Under the pieces are notes generated by a model. It was not told where the DNA came from. It did not search any database and was given only the letters and a program-made list of their open reading frames with translations. From positions 1 to 34,009 of the forward strand of contig CAMLYL010000025.1 of the NCBI GenBank assembly GCA_946491665.1: 34,009 nucleotides of DNA, written 5' to 3'. Of this stretch, positions 33,895 through 34,009 are shown piece by piece. How positions within the stretch are numbered: position 1 is the first letter of the stretch; each line of letters begins with the position of its first letter. Source of the DNA: an uncultured Lachnospiraceae bacterium. Lineage in GTDB: Bacteria; Bacillota; Clostridia; Lachnospirales; Lachnospiraceae. Both the position numbers and the translations under genes were made by a program.

Positions 33895-34009
33895 AAACTT
33901 GTCTTTAGGACTTTGCTGTCGTTTCCAGCTTATCCGCCATGTGCGCCTTATATCAGGCAACTACGCCCCTTGTGGACTTTCACCACAGACTGACGGCATG
34001 CCCGTCATA
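33895..34009 (-). mobile_element. likely group II intron fragment (domain I part)
   Basis: Read on the minus strand, the edge sequence forms two hairpins, TGACGGGCATGCCGTCA and TGTGG-TGAAAGT-CCACA, followed by GGGGCGTAGTTGCC, ATGGCGGATAAGCTGGAAAC and AAAGTCCTAAAGACAAG. The GTGAAAGTCCA element and the order of these pieces are like the 5' domain I of bacterial group II introns. The similarity ends near 33895, where AT-rich DNA begins, so it is probably a truncated copy whose 5' end lies beyond the window. The 349 nt from 33661 to the right edge hold only this, the short open frame and AT-rich DNA. Confidence 0.5.

Overview
The window comes from a low-to-mid GC Firmicute, most likely a gut-type Clostridium of the Lachnospiraceae. 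The basis is the gene order radical SAM/DUF2344/rng/rplU/prp/rpmA/obgE, a Prp-processed L27 extension, Gram-positive LexA boxes next to a yneA-like gene, strong AGGAGG Shine-Dalgarno sites, and an ethanolamine-type bacterial microcompartment (BMC). Nearly everything from 5.4 kb to the right end is on the minus strand, apart from the yneA-like gene.

Layout. 1-1447 (+): the end of a nitrate/sulfonate/taurine-type ABC importer. 1434-3265 (-): a dtd, rhomboid protease, alpha/beta hydrolase operon. 3457-5313 (+): a TtcA-like PP-loop protein and a XerS-like tyrosine recombinase. 5380-6524: divergent lexA and yneA-like genes sharing four SOS boxes. 6702-10908 (-): the conserved rplU-prp-rpmA-obgE-yhbY-nadD-yqeK-rsfS cluster. 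11247-28238 (-): an ABC importer, a phosphodiesterase/phosphatase-superfamily enzyme, a glycerophosphodiesterase and a complete ethanolamine BMC operon (eutA, B, C, L, E, M, an eutT-pduL fusion, an unnamed luminal protein, eutN, pduS-like, pduT-like, eutS, eutP). 28400-29113 (-): an MgtC-like gene. 29383-33152 (-): rng and two radical-SAM-linked genes, the usual upstream neighbours of rplU. 33211-34009: a decayed ATPase-type gene, a short orphan coding tail and a likely group II intron fragment.

Main interpretation. The importer, cytosolic glycerophosphodiesterase and eut BMC genes sit head-to-tail with gaps or overlaps mostly under 45 nt (the largest being 124 nt after the binding-protein gene and 72 nt between eutE and eutM), and the glycerophosphodiesterase stop is 6 nt from the eutA start. 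This looks like one pathway: import of a glycerophosphodiester such as glycerophosphoethanolamine, cleavage in the cytosol to ethanolamine and glycerol-3-phosphate, then ethanolamine ammonia-lyase, acetaldehyde dehydrogenase and PduL phosphotransacylase inside a BMC to give acetyl phosphate. The window contains no EutH ethanolamine permease and no EutV/EutW regulators. The operon also carries its own cobalamin maintenance set (EutA, an EutT domain, PduS-like reductase, PduT-like Fe-S shell protein). The whole block, with mgtC, appears to be inserted between rng and rplU, which are normally adjacent. The substrate and the island history are inferences from gene content and order.
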